Shown one piece after another: positions 34,966 to 42,399 of a stretch of DNA of 64,000 nt. The stretch lies in NCBI GenBank assembly GCA_019421345.1, contig JAHZFL010000015.1, positions 9,352 to 73,351 on the forward strand. The letters run 5' to 3'. The notes under the pieces are model-generated. The model searched no databases and was not told the DNA's origin. It saw only the letters and a program-made list of their open reading frames with translations. Within the stretch, counting starts at the first letter, position 1; the number at the start of each line of letters is the position of its first letter. The translations under genes were made by a program, and so were the position numbers. Origin of the DNA: Roseburia sp. GTDB taxonomy: Bacteria; Bacillota; Clostridia; Lachnospirales; Lachnospiraceae.

Positions 34966-35120
34966 CCGCACCACCTCCCCTCTTGCGTAAGTCTGGGAGG
35001 CTGCCACTCTGTACACGATCACTCTCTTTCACAGAGAATAACATATTTTTCCGGTTCAAACAATCCTACATTTGCCTTATTTTATATTAGTGTATCTTCC
35101 GCCAACCACATAATTATTTA

Positions 35121-35156
35121 AGAAAAAGCTCCATAAACACATGGTTTATGGAACTT
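35121..35156 (-). terminator. Extra hairpin terminator left of copy 2
   Basis: TCCATAAAC (35130-35138) pairs perfectly with GTTTATGGA (35144-35152), followed on the minus strand by CTTTTTCTT. Copy 1 keeps only the left arm (CTCCATAAACA and a T-run) just before its repeat, suggesting the hairpin was deleted there. May be a second terminator for the minus-strand mRNA of copy 2. Confidence 0.6.
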
Positions 35157-35179
35157 CCCAATAGCTTGCAAATTTGCTG

Positions 35180-35307
35180 TTGAAACTTTAACAGCCATAT
35201 ACTATAATAATCATAAAGAGAGCAACCGCCCACAAAGTGGTTAGCCTCATAGTATGACAAAAATAAGTCACTCGTCCGGCTAAGACAAGAGTGGCTTATT
35301 TATTTTC
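35180..35307 (+). ncRNA. Antisense RNA of the toxin-like unit, copy 2
   Basis: Same promoter as copy 1, TTGAAA (35180-35185), 17 bases, TATAAT (35203-35208). The same terminator stem is at 35262-35300 and the start is predicted near 35215. Because sequences are identical, the RNA of either copy could act on both mRNAs. Confidence 0.7.
35262..35300. terminator. Shared bidirectional terminator, copy 2
   Basis: Identical to the hairpin at 34835-34873. It ends the antisense RNA on the plus strand and the peptide mRNA on the minus strand. Confidence 0.75.
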
Positions 35308-35392
35308 GCTTGTTATTCCTATCTATGTAGGCAAGCAGTGTGATTAAAAATGCTGCAAACAGAATCAAGTCCTGAAATGAAAACATTTCCAT
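35300..35392 (-). CDS. 30-residue hydrophobic toxin-like peptide, copy 2
   Basis: Identical peptide to copy 1 (ATG at 35392, TAA at 35300), with the same GGGAGG and masking CCTCCC. A long leader of about 65-70 nt upstream may fold further. A weak minus-strand promoter region (about 35468-35496, ATTGTT then TTATTC) is inside the repeat, so both copies would be transcribed alike. Confidence 0.72.
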   Translation of the reverse strand: MEMFSFQDLILFAAFLITLLAYIDRNNKRK

Positions 35393-35545
35393 CCGCACCA
35401 CCTCCCCTCTTGCGTAAGTCTGGGAGGCTGCCACTCTGTACACGATCACTCTCTTTCACAGAGAATAACATATTTTTCCGGTTCAAACAATCCTACGCTT
35501 GTATGTTGTCTGATTTCATATTCTACAATTCAACAATCCCTGTCA

Positions 35546-36880
35546 TCAGCAGACACCCTGTGCCAGCATCGCATTCGCAACCTTCTCAAAGCCCGCAATA
35601 TTCGCTCCTGCCACATAGTTGCCTTCCATACCGTAGCGCTTTGCCGCCTCGTCGATATTGTGATAGATATTGATCATGATCTGCTGCAGCTTTTCGTCAA
35701 CCTCCTCAAAGGTCCAGCTTAAGCGCTCGCTGTTTTGTGTCATCTCCAGCGCCGATGTTGCCACGCCGCCCGCATTGGAAGCCTTGCCGCAGATAAACCA
35801 CACGCCGTTCTCCTGCAAATACTTTGTGGCGTCCAAAGAAGTCGGCATATTTGCCCCCTCACAGACAGCCTTTACACCGTTTGCCACAAGCTGCTTTGCA
35901 TCGTCGATGAGCAGCTCGTTTTGCGTTGCACACGGAAGCGCAATGTCGCATTTCACGCTCCATACGCCGCGTCCCTCATGATACTCCGCTCCACTTCTCA
36001 CAGCCGCATACTCGGTCAGTCGCGCACGCTTAACTTCCTTGATCTCCTTAAGCAGCGCAACATCAATTCCCTGCGGATCATAGATCCATCCGGTGGAATC
36101 GGAGCACGTCACAACCTTTGCCCCCATCTGCTGTGCCTTCTCGATCGCATAGATCGCAACGTTTCCGGCACCTGATACCACGACCGTCTTGCCCTCCATG
36201 GACTCCCCATGACACTTCATCAGCTCCTGCGTAATATACAAAAGACCGTATCCCGTTGCCTCGGTACGCGCCAGCGATCCGCCGTAGCTTAAGCCCTTTC
36301 CGGTCAGAACGCCCTCGTTCACACCGCGGATCCGCTTATACTGTCCGTACATATACCCGATCTCTCTTGCACCCGTTCCAATATCTCCGGCAGGCACATC
36401 AACGGCCGCGCCGATATATTTGCACAGCTCGGTCATAAAGCTCTGACAAAATGCCATAACCTCTCGGTCAGATTTGCCCTTCGGGTCAAAGTCAGCGCCA
36501 CCCTTACCGCCGCCAATCGGAAGCCCGGTCAGAGAATTTTTAAAAATCTGCTCAAATCCTAAAAATTTGATAATACCGGTATTTACCGACGGATGCAGAC
36601 GCAGACCTCCCTTGTATGGTCCGATTGCATTGTTGTACTGTACACGGTAACCGATATTGACCTGCACCTGTCCCTGATCGTCCACCCACGGAACACGGAA
36701 CTTAAACTGTCTGTCCGGCTCGACCAGACGTTCTAACAGCGCCTCTTTTCTGTATACTGCCTCGTTGGCGTCGATCACCGGTCTTAAAGACTCCAGCACC
36801 TCCTCTGCTGCCTGCAAAAATTCAGGCTCGGAAGCATTCTTTTCTTTTACCTTTGCTAAAACTTCATCAACGTATCCCAT
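35546..36880 (-). CDS. gdhA: NADP-type glutamate dehydrogenase
   Basis: A 444-residue hexameric enzyme that aminates 2-oxoglutarate to glutamate. NNAIGPYKGGLRLHP and LPIGGGKGGADFDPKGKSD contain the substrate and catalytic lysines; VPAGDIGTGAREIGYMYGQY follows; VVVSGAGNVAIYAIEKAQQMGA is the Rossmann fingerprint for the nucleotide. Length and motifs match the GdhA (NADP) class I family. The ATG at 36880 has AAGGAG ten bases before it; the ATG at 36889 sits on top of that site. No clear terminator or promoter was identified. Confidence 0.96.
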   Translation of the reverse strand: MGYVDEVLAKVKEKNASEPEFLQAAEEVLESLRPVIDANEAVYRKEALLERLVEPDRQFKFRVPWVDDQGQVQVNIGYRVQYNNAIGPYKGGLRLHPSVNTGIIKFLGFEQIFKNSLTGLPIGGGKGGADFDPKGKSDREVMAFCQSFMTELCKYIGAAVDVPAGDIGTGAREIGYMYGQYKRIRGVNEGVLTGKGLSYGGSLARTEATGYGLLYITQELMKCHGESMEGKTVVVSGAGNVAIYAIEKAQQMGAKVVTCSDSTGWIYDPQGIDVALLKEIKEVKRARLTEYAAVRSGAEYHEGRGVWSVKCDIALPCATQNELLIDDAKQLVANGVKAVCEGANMPTSLDATKYLQENGVWFICGKASNAGGVATSALEMTQNSERLSWTFEEVDEKLQQIMINIYHNIDEAAKRYGMEGNYVAGANIAGFEKVANAMLAQGVC

Positions 36881-37064
36881 CCTGCACATTCTCCTTCTAA
36901 AATTTATAGTCTCCAGTGCAGTGCCGCAGCCTTTGTCTCCAGCACAACATTTGTAACGTTATTTTAGTATACTTTTTTCCGAAGCGCAAGGCTCTTTTCT
37001 TTCATTCATTAAATTGTTAAAGTACGCACCGTTGTGCCGGACTTTTCTGTGAAATCTGACGGTA

Positions 37065-37328
37065 TTATATCAATCGGTAAATAATGATCGCAAGCAGCAC
37101 CCCGATGATGCTTGCGATTGTGATCTTAATAGACAGCGCAAATGTGAGCACCATGATTCCGAGATCCAGCACGATCGGACTTGTCAGTCCAAAGCTCTGC
37201 CCGTAATTAAGCCACCCAAAGCCCGGTACACCGGCAGCCAGATTTCCAATGAAGCCTCCCAGCACGATTCCCGCCAATAGCAGCAAAAACAATGCCCAGT
37301 GATTCTTACCCATAATTCCTCGTCCCAT
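37065..37328 (-). CDS. DUF4321-like small membrane protein
   Basis: An 87-residue protein with three hydrophobic helices (WALFLLLLAGIVLGGFIG, then IVLDLGIMVLTFALSI, then IASIIGVLLAIIIYRLI) and a Gly-rich loop GVPGFGWLNYGQSFG. The pattern fits DUF4321, small membrane proteins of spore-forming Firmicutes with no known role. Its ATG overlaps the marR stop codon (TAATG), so translation is probably coupled to the regulator. GGGAG lies eight bases upstream. Confidence 0.8.
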   Translation of the reverse strand: MGRGIMGKNHWALFLLLLAGIVLGGFIGNLAAGVPGFGWLNYGQSFGLTSPIVLDLGIMVLTFALSIKITIASIIGVLLAIIIYRLI

Positions 37329-37795
37329 TATCTTGTCTCCCTCTCTTTCTCTCTCTCTTTATATTCGTCACGAAAATAATCGATCAGCTTTGCCAGACTG
37401 TAGATCAAAATCGTTGTCTCCTGCTCGTTCAACTGTCCCTTCGCCTCCGAGATCATCCTGCGGTGGAAGCCCTCATGGTGCGCATATGCCTTTCTGCCTC
37501 TTTCTGTCAGCGAAACCCATATCACACGCCTATCATGTTTGCTTCTCTCCCTGCACACATACCCCTTATCGACAAGCCCCGCAACCGCCTTCGTGAGCGT
37601 CCCGGTCGTCACGCCAAGCAATCTGGCAATGTCTGTCATATTTTTTGGCTCCTTGATCCCGATTGCCTCGATCACATGAAAATCGTTATAGGTAATGTCT
37701 CCAAATTCCTCGCACACAAGACATTGCCCCTCTATTTCCATAATATCCTTAAATAATTTTACCAGCAATTCGTTTAATGTTTCATCTGCCGTCAT
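37328..37795 (-). CDS. MarR-family transcriptional regulator
   Basis: A 155-residue winged-helix regulator. MTDIARLLGVTTGTLTKAVAGLVDKGYVCRERSKHDRRV is the HTH and wing with the conserved Asp-Arg-Arg. The flanking helices form the dimer interface. The N-terminal CLVCEE pair of cysteines might sense redox, which is speculative. Overlaps the DUF4321 gene by one base. It has its own good promoter, divergent from the thiT promoter. Confidence 0.9.
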   Translation of the reverse strand: MTADETLNELLVKLFKDIMEIEGQCLVCEEFGDITYNDFHVIEAIGIKEPKNMTDIARLLGVTTGTLTKAVAGLVDKGYVCRERSKHDRRVIWVSLTERGRKAYAHHEGFHRRMISEAKGQLNEQETTILIYSLAKLIDYFRDEYKEREKERETR

Positions 37796-37840
37796 ACTCT
37801 TACCTCTGTTTCTAAAGCCTTCCCTAAGATTCGCTTATCC

Positions 37841-37868
37841 ATTATAGCATAATTACTTGCGCAGGCAA
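37841..37868 (-). promoter_or_regulatory. Promoter of marR/DUF4321
   Basis: TTGCCT (37863-37868), 16 bases, TATAAT (37841-37846) with TG two bases before the -10 (extended -10) on the minus strand. It sits back to back with the thiT promoter, their -35 boxes 13 bases apart. Confidence 0.8.
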
Positions 37869-37881
37869 AACATTTTTGCAC

Positions 37882-37910
37882 TTGACATTCCCACACCAAG
37901 TTGCTATAGT
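37882..37910 (+). promoter_or_regulatory. Promoter of the TPP riboswitch-thiT transcript
   Basis: TTGACA (37882-37887), 17 bases, TATAGT (37905-37910). Start near 37917, about 25 bases before the TPP aptamer. Confidence 0.85.
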
Positions 37911-37942
37911 TAGTTCCGTCAAAAGAAAATTGAATATCACAA

Positions 37943-38081
37943 CGCTAGGGGGGCTTTTGCTGAGAGATGGATTCCCATCGACCCTTATTACTTGAACCGG
38001 ATAATACCGGCGTAAGGAAGCTTTTTCACTTTTTACAAGTAAATCCCCCTGTCGGTGCGTATTCACCTATAAGGAGGATTT
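37943..38081 (+). ncRNA. TPP riboswitch (THI element) with expression platform
   Basis: The aptamer holds the conserved GCTGAGA (37959-37965) and CTTGAACCGGATAATACCGG core, followed by GTAAGGAAG (about 38012-38020). Downstream, AAATCCCCCT (38041-38050) can pair with AGGAGGATTT (38073-38082), which contains the thiT Shine-Dalgarno and runs into T7. Alternatively the same CCCCCT can pair with AGGGGG (37947-37952) in the 5' part of the aptamer. TPP binding should keep AGGGGG in the aptamer, freeing CCCCCT to block the ribosome site or end transcription. The aptamer is certain; the switch mechanism is my reading. Confidence 0.95.
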
Positions 38082-38085
38082 TTTT

Positions 38086-38769
38086 ATGAACAACTTTTTT
38101 GCTACACCCGAAGGAGCATGGGGAGACGGCTCCGTCCATGTCACTCCGATCGGAATTACGATCCTTGTAATCGTTATCGCAGCGCTCATCATTGGGGCTG
38201 CTATCTGGCGTCAGCGCAATTCCAGCAAAAAAAAGGTGCTGACCACCAAGCAGCTCGTCTATTCTGCCGCTGCTATCGGGCTTGCCGTTGTCTGCTCCAT
38301 GATCAAGCTGTTTGAAATGCCCATGGGCGGCTCTGTAACACTCTTATCCATGCTCTTTATCGTGCTGATCGCCTACTGGTACGGTCCTTATGTCGGCATC
38401 ATGACGGCTGTCGCTTATGGTCTCGTACAGTTTGTAACAGAGCCGATCTTCTACACGCTGCCGCAAATGCTGCTCGATTATCCGCTCGCCTTCGGCGCGC
38501 TCGGACTTGCCGGATTTTTTCACAATAAAAAATACGGACTTCAGATCGGCTACATAGCAGGTGTTCTCGGACGTTTTCTTTTCTCTACCGCATCCGGCGT
38601 TATCTTCTTCGCCTCCTATGCACCGGAGGGAATGCATCCGCTCGTTTACTCCGCCGGTTATCAGGCATCGTATCTCGTTCCGGAGGCGGTTGTCACACTG
38701 ATCATTATCTCGATCCCACCGGTTGCAAAGGCGCTTGCGCAGGTAAAAAGACAAGCAGTCGAGAACTAA
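38086..38769 (+). CDS. thiT: Thiamine-specific S component of an ECF transporter
   Basis: A 227-residue membrane protein with about six helices after an N-terminal anchor-like helix (about 20-42). MIKLFEMPMGGSVTLLSML is the ThiT/YuaJ signature region (P-x-G-G-S-V-T), and VGIMTAVAYGLVQFVTEP and YGLQIGYIAGVLGRFLFST follow. It binds thiamine and needs EcfA1A2T, encoded at 9767-12366, for energy. Control by the TPP riboswitch directly upstream confirms the substrate. The N-terminal extension of about 45 residues before the S-component core is longer than usual. AAGGAGG before ATG. Confidence 0.93.
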   Translation: MNNFFATPEGAWGDGSVHVTPIGITILVIVIAALIIGAAIWRQRNSSKKKVLTTKQLVYSAAAIGLAVVCSMIKLFEMPMGGSVTLLSMLFIVLIAYWYGPYVGIMTAVAYGLVQFVTEPIFYTLPQMLLDYPLAFGALGLAGFFHNKKYGLQIGYIAGVLGRFLFSTASGVIFFASYAPEGMHPLVYSAGYQASYLVPEAVVTLIIISIPPVAKALAQVKRQAVEN

Positions 38770-38912
38770 TGGAAAATGTCGTGCTGCTCCGCCAAAAGCT
38801 TATATTTGCAGCCCGTCTGCAGATAGTTGCATTTTGATAGTTTGAAAAATCACCTGCAATCTTATTCCAATCCTAACGATGAGCAGTACGCTTCGCAGCT
38901 TACTCTTATGTC

Positions 38913-38943
38913 AAAAAGAGAGCCCCTAAGGCTCTCTTTTTTT
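38913..38943. terminator. Bidirectional terminator after thiT
   Basis: AGAGAGCC/GGCTCTCT stem with a five-base loop, T7 on the plus strand and T5 on the minus strand. It ends thiT and also covers the 3' end of the broken small gene at 38926-39103. The stretch 38770-38905 before it holds nothing I recognise. Confidence 0.9.
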
Positions 38944-39103
38944 GACATTCCCTAACATAAAACCAACTATCACGCATAAAACAAAAAACAATATTATTTT
39001 CGATAAATCTCCACTGCTTAATCCACGCTCCAATAAGAAAAAAGCCTAAAAATGCACCTATAATAAGCGCTACAATAAGCTTAATAATTTCAATTTTTCT
39101 CAT
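38926..39103 (-). pseudogene. Small two-helix membrane protein gene with a frameshift
   Basis: AGGAG nine bases before ATG starts MRKIEIIKLIVALIIGAFLG, one membrane helix. The open frame then drifts into unlikely sequence across the terminator. In the next frame a natural-looking second half appears: LERGLSSGDLSKIILFF, then VLCVIVGFMLGNVKKREP and a TAG at 38926-38928. Joining the frames at the T6 run (about 39034-39039) by removing one base restores a protein of about 58 residues with two helices. Either a recent frameshift or a base-call error in the homopolymer. Not recognised as a family. Confidence 0.65.
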
Positions 39104-39189
39104 TTCTTAACGCTCCTCTAGAAAAAGATATAAGCAATGATATTCTATGTTTGGCAAGTCAAGCTGACAGTTTCTTATGATTCATTGCA

Positions 39190-40128
39190 TTAGCCAAGCA
39201 GCATCTGCACACAGCCATACATACCCGCGTCATTTCCAAGTCCCGCCAGCGCAAATCTTGTCTCCCTGCATGACGGGAACGCCGCCTCTTTATAATATTT
39301 CTGCACGCGCTCCGTCAAAATCTCCCCCGCCTTTGATACGCCGCCGCCAATTACGATAACCTCTGGATTTACGACGCACGCAATATTGGAAAGCGCTGTA
39401 CCCAAAATTTTGCAGACCTCGTCCACAAGCTCAAGCGCTGCCGCATCCTTTGCCTTTGCCTCATCAAAAATGTCACGCGCCGTCAGCGGTTCATGATTTC
39501 TAAGCGAGGTCTCCCTTGGATCTGCCGCAAGCTTTTTCTTTGCAAGGCGAACGATCCCTGTTGCAGAGGTATATTGCTCCAGACATCCGCGGCGTCCGCA
39601 GTTACAGGTCTCCTGCTCCGCGGGATCGATCGTAATATGACCGATCTCACCGCCCGCTCCGTCAAAGCCTGCCACGACTTTTCCGTCCACAATGATCCCG
39701 CCGCCAACGCCCGTACCAAGCGTCACCATGATAACGTCCTTACAGCCTTTTGCGCCGCCCTGCCACATTTCGCCGAGCGCGGCTACGTTTGCATCGTTTC
39801 CCGCCTTGACCGCAAATCCCGTCAGACTGCCAAGCTCTGCCTCCACATCTACCGTTCCCCAGCCGACATTGACACAACCGCTCACAACGCCCTGACTGTT
39901 GACAGGTCCGGGAACCCCAACACCGATTCCCGCAACCTCATCCTTTCCAATCCCTTCCTTAACAAGCTTAGCCTCTACGGCTGCCGCCACATCAGAAAGA
40001 ATGCCGGCGCCTCGATTTTCCTTATTTGTCGGAATCTCCCATTTATCCAGAAGTCTGCCGCTTGTATCAAACAGCCCCATCTTACAGGTCGTTCCCCCAA
40101 TATCTACTCCAAACGCATATTTCTTCAT
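39190..40128 (-). CDS. glcK: ROK-family glucokinase
   Basis: A 312-residue sugar kinase that phosphorylates glucose with ATP. The N-terminal phosphate loop is FGVDIGGTTCKMGLF; GNDANVAALGE carries the catalytic Asp; MVTLGTGVGGGIIVDGKV binds the sugar; EIGHITID and CNCGRRGCLEQY form the ROK zinc site (His plus three Cys). Typical Firmicute GlcK length. AGGAG lies before the ATG. It stands alone on the minus strand; the alpha-glucosidase at 28321 could feed it. Confidence 0.93.
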   Translation of the reverse strand: MKKYAFGVDIGGTTCKMGLFDTSGRLLDKWEIPTNKENRGAGILSDVAAAVEAKLVKEGIGKDEVAGIGVGVPGPVNSQGVVSGCVNVGWGTVDVEAELGSLTGFAVKAGNDANVAALGEMWQGGAKGCKDVIMVTLGTGVGGGIIVDGKVVAGFDGAGGEIGHITIDPAEQETCNCGRRGCLEQYTSATGIVRLAKKKLAADPRETSLRNHEPLTARDIFDEAKAKDAAALELVDEVCKILGTALSNIACVVNPEVIVIGGGVSKAGEILTERVQKYYKEAAFPSCRETRFALAGLGNDAGMYGCVQMLLG

Positions 40129-40204
40129 CTTCCAAGCTCCTGTTCTTTTTTCTCATCACGCATCTCTCATGATGATTTTATGATAACGTGTTATGCCCCT
40201 TCTG

Positions 40205-42382
40205 TCAATTCTGCGGCAATTCGCCGCCTGGTATCCCTTCCTCCGGCGCAGCCTCACCAGGTGGCTCTGCTCCTTCCTCACCCTGCGGCCGGGAAAGCGG
40301 AGACGTTCCCGCCTCCGGCACAGCCTCACCAAGCGGCTCTGCTCCTTCCTCATCCTGCGGCTGCGGAACAGTCTGCTCCAAAAAGGCATCCGACATCTGC
40401 GCATACGGCAAAAATGCCAACGGCTCCTTCCCCTTATGCGCCTGCTCCATAAAACTCTGCCAGATTTCTCCCGGATATGTATAGCCCATCAATCCCTCAA
40501 GCTTTCGCGGCATATCGTATCCTACCCAAACGCTCGTCGTGTAATATCTCGTATATCCCGCAAACCAGCCGTCCTTTTGCTCATTCGTCGTTCCTGTTTT
40601 TCCGGCACACGGCATATCCTTAAGCCCCAGACCTTTTCCCGTACCGCTTTTGAATACCCCTGTCAAAACATCCGTCATCATACGCGCAGCATTCTGTCTG
40701 TAAACCTGTTTTTCCTCCTGCGCAGAAACGTATACCTCATTTCCAGAAGCGTCCAGCATTTTTACAATGCAGGTGGGCACACGATATTTTCCGTCATTGG
40801 CGATCGCCGCATAGCCCGCCGCCATCTCAAGCGCCGATACACCGTTTGTAAAGCCTCCAAGCGCTGCCGCCGGACGATAATCCTGTGCGTCCAGCTTTGC
40901 AAAATTCATCTCTTTTAAATAGGAAAGCCCCTTCTCCGGCGAGAGCTGCTCCAACATTCTCCATGCGATTGTGTTGATCGATCTCTCAACCGCCGTACGC
41001 ACAGTCGTCTCTCCTATATAAGCACCGTTTGCGTTTCTTGGTCCATCCTCGATCGGCTCGTCCACAACCACACTCTCCGGCGTATAATTCTGCTCAAACA
41101 GCGGCGTATACACAAGCAGAGGCTTGATCGCGCTGCCCGGCTGGCGAAAGCTCTGATACGCACGGTTTAAGGTATATCCTGCAAAATCCTGTTTCCGTCC
41201 TCCTACCATCGCCTGCACATATCCGGTTTCATTATTGATGCATACCGCAGACGCCTGCAATTCATAAACGCCCTCCTCGTTGACATCCGAAAATCGGGAA
41301 AGCGCATCATCAATCGTCTGCTGAAGCTCGTCCTGAAGCGCAAGATCAAACGATGTATAAATCTGGTAGCCACCCGTGTAAAGCTTCTGCTGACACTCTG
41401 CATAAAGCGCGTCATAGCTTTCATCATATGCCTCCCGCTCCGCCTCCGTGGCAAAGGAATACCGAAATGCAAACCCGCTCTGCTCCATCAGCGCCCGTGT
41501 CGCACAGTAATACGCATATGTCTCCACATAATCGTTCTTCTGTGCAGCCTCCGCGCGCTCCAGTATAATCTCCTCCGTGGCGGCGGAAATATACTCGCTC
41601 TCCGAAATTTTCCCGTCCTCCGCCATATTTTCCAGGATCCGGTTCCGGCGTGCAAGCGTATTGTCCATATTGGTCAGCGGATCATAAAGCGTCGGGTTAT
41701 TGGGAATCGCACATAAAAAAGCAATCTGCGACAAGCTCAGTTCGTCCACGCTCCGGCTAAAATAGCCCCTGCTCGCCGACTGGATACCGTAATACCCATG
41801 CCCGAAATAAATATTGTTCAGATAAAACTCTATGATCTCGTTCTTTGTATATTTTTTTTCCAATGCCCGCGCAATAAAAATTTCTTCCACCTTTCTCTGC
41901 CATGTTTTCTCCTGCGAAATGAAAATATTGCGCGCAAGCTGCATTGTGATCGTACTGCCGCCCTGCGTGACCCTTCCGTTCTCAAGCATTGCCTTAAATG
42001 CCCGCAAAAGCGCCCGGTAATCAACGCCGTCATGACGGTAAAACTTTTTGTCCTCGATACTGACGATCGCATCCACTGCATCAGGCGGAAGCTGCTCGTA
42101 CATCAGATAATACGATTCCTTTGTACCCTTTAAGGTGGAAATAACACTCCCGTCGGCAGCATACACAAGGCTCGTCTGACTTCCGCGAAAAGTCTCTGCC
42201 GAAGACTCGCGCACCAGCTTTTCTGCCTCCGCCCTAAGCGCCCGCACCTCCGGTCCGTAGGTACTGTACAGGTAGTATACACCGCCTGCCATCAGCAGCA
42301 AAAAGAGCGCGAACTGTATCTTAAAGAAAATGCGGAATTTACGGAATTTTTTATGCTTATGCTTTTTCTTTTTTTCTGCCAA
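40205..42382 (-). CDS. Class A penicillin-binding protein (PBP1A type)
   Basis: A 725-residue bifunctional cell-wall enzyme. One N-terminal membrane helix (about 20-40) follows a Lys-rich tail. The GT51 transglycosylase (about 75-260) has catalytic Glu110 in SIEDKKFYRHDGVD and QGGSTITMQLARN. The transpeptidase (about 340-640) has SxxK in RQPGSAIKPL, SIN and KTGTTNE. The last about 60 residues are acidic and Pro/Gly-rich with a near-repeat (EEGAEPLGEAVPEAG, then EEGAEPPGEAAPEEG). The start is probably TTG at 42382, eight bases after GAGG; GTG at 42391 touches that site and no ATG is available. Confidence 0.93.
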   Translation of the reverse strand: MAEKKKKHKHKKFRKFRIFFKIQFALFLLLMAGGVYYLYSTYGPEVRALRAEAEKLVRESSAETFRGSQTSLVYAADGSVISTLKGTKESYYLMYEQLPPDAVDAIVSIEDKKFYRHDGVDYRALLRAFKAMLENGRVTQGGSTITMQLARNIFISQEKTWQRKVEEIFIARALEKKYTKNEIIEFYLNNIYFGHGYYGIQSASRGYFSRSVDELSLSQIAFLCAIPNNPTLYDPLTNMDNTLARRNRILENMAEDGKISESEYISAATEEIILERAEAAQKNDYVETYAYYCATRALMEQSGFAFRYSFATEAEREAYDESYDALYAECQQKLYTGGYQIYTSFDLALQDELQQTIDDALSRFSDVNEEGVYELQASAVCINNETGYVQAMVGGRKQDFAGYTLNRAYQSFRQPGSAIKPLLVYTPLFEQNYTPESVVVDEPIEDGPRNANGAYIGETTVRTAVERSINTIAWRMLEQLSPEKGLSYLKEMNFAKLDAQDYRPAAALGGFTNGVSALEMAAGYAAIANDGKYRVPTCIVKMLDASGNEVYVSAQEEKQVYRQNAARMMTDVLTGVFKSGTGKGLGLKDMPCAGKTGTTNEQKDGWFAGYTRYYTTSVWVGYDMPRKLEGLMGYTYPGEIWQSFMEQAHKGKEPLAFLPYAQMSDAFLEQTVPQPQDEEGAEPLGEAVPEAGTSPLSRPQGEEGAEPPGEAAPEEGIPGGELPQN

Positions 42383-42399
42383 CAGACACACCTCTTTCC

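Larger units (their letters stand above)
34736..35069. repeat. 334-bp direct repeat, copy 1 (type I toxin-antitoxin unit)
   Basis: Apparently identical, base for base, to 35163-35496 (offset 427). It contains a whole antisense-RNA promoter, a shared terminator, the 30-codon peptide gene and its leader. Outside the repeat only a short stretch (CTCCATAAACA) is shared. Perfect identity implies recent duplication or gene conversion. Confidence 0.92.
35163..35496. repeat. 334-bp direct repeat, copy 2 (type I toxin-antitoxin unit)
   Basis: Second copy, in the same orientation, identical to 34736-35069 as far as I can read. The copies are separated by 93 bp of AT-rich sequence including the extra hairpin. 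The remaining 49 bases to gdhA (35497-35545) show no recognisable element. Confidence 0.92.

Noticed and set aside
35056..35069. GGTTCAAACAATCC resembles a tRNA T-loop (also at 35483-35496)
   Set aside because: No acceptor stem, D-arm or anticodon arm can be drawn around it; it belongs to the duplicated toxin-antitoxin unit.
34736..35496. Direct repeats considered as CRISPR or insertion-sequence ends
   Set aside because: Two 334-bp identical copies with internal genes, no short spaced repeats, no transposase and no target duplication seen.
38906..39103. 65-residue uninterrupted frame as the true small protein
   Set aside because: Its C-terminal half is translated from the terminator hairpin and has no membrane-protein character; the other frame gives a natural helix and stop.
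39493..40452. Long plus-strand reading frame opposite glucokinase and PBP1A
   Set aside because: Shadow of two well-supported genes; low-complexity Arg/Pro/His-rich product.
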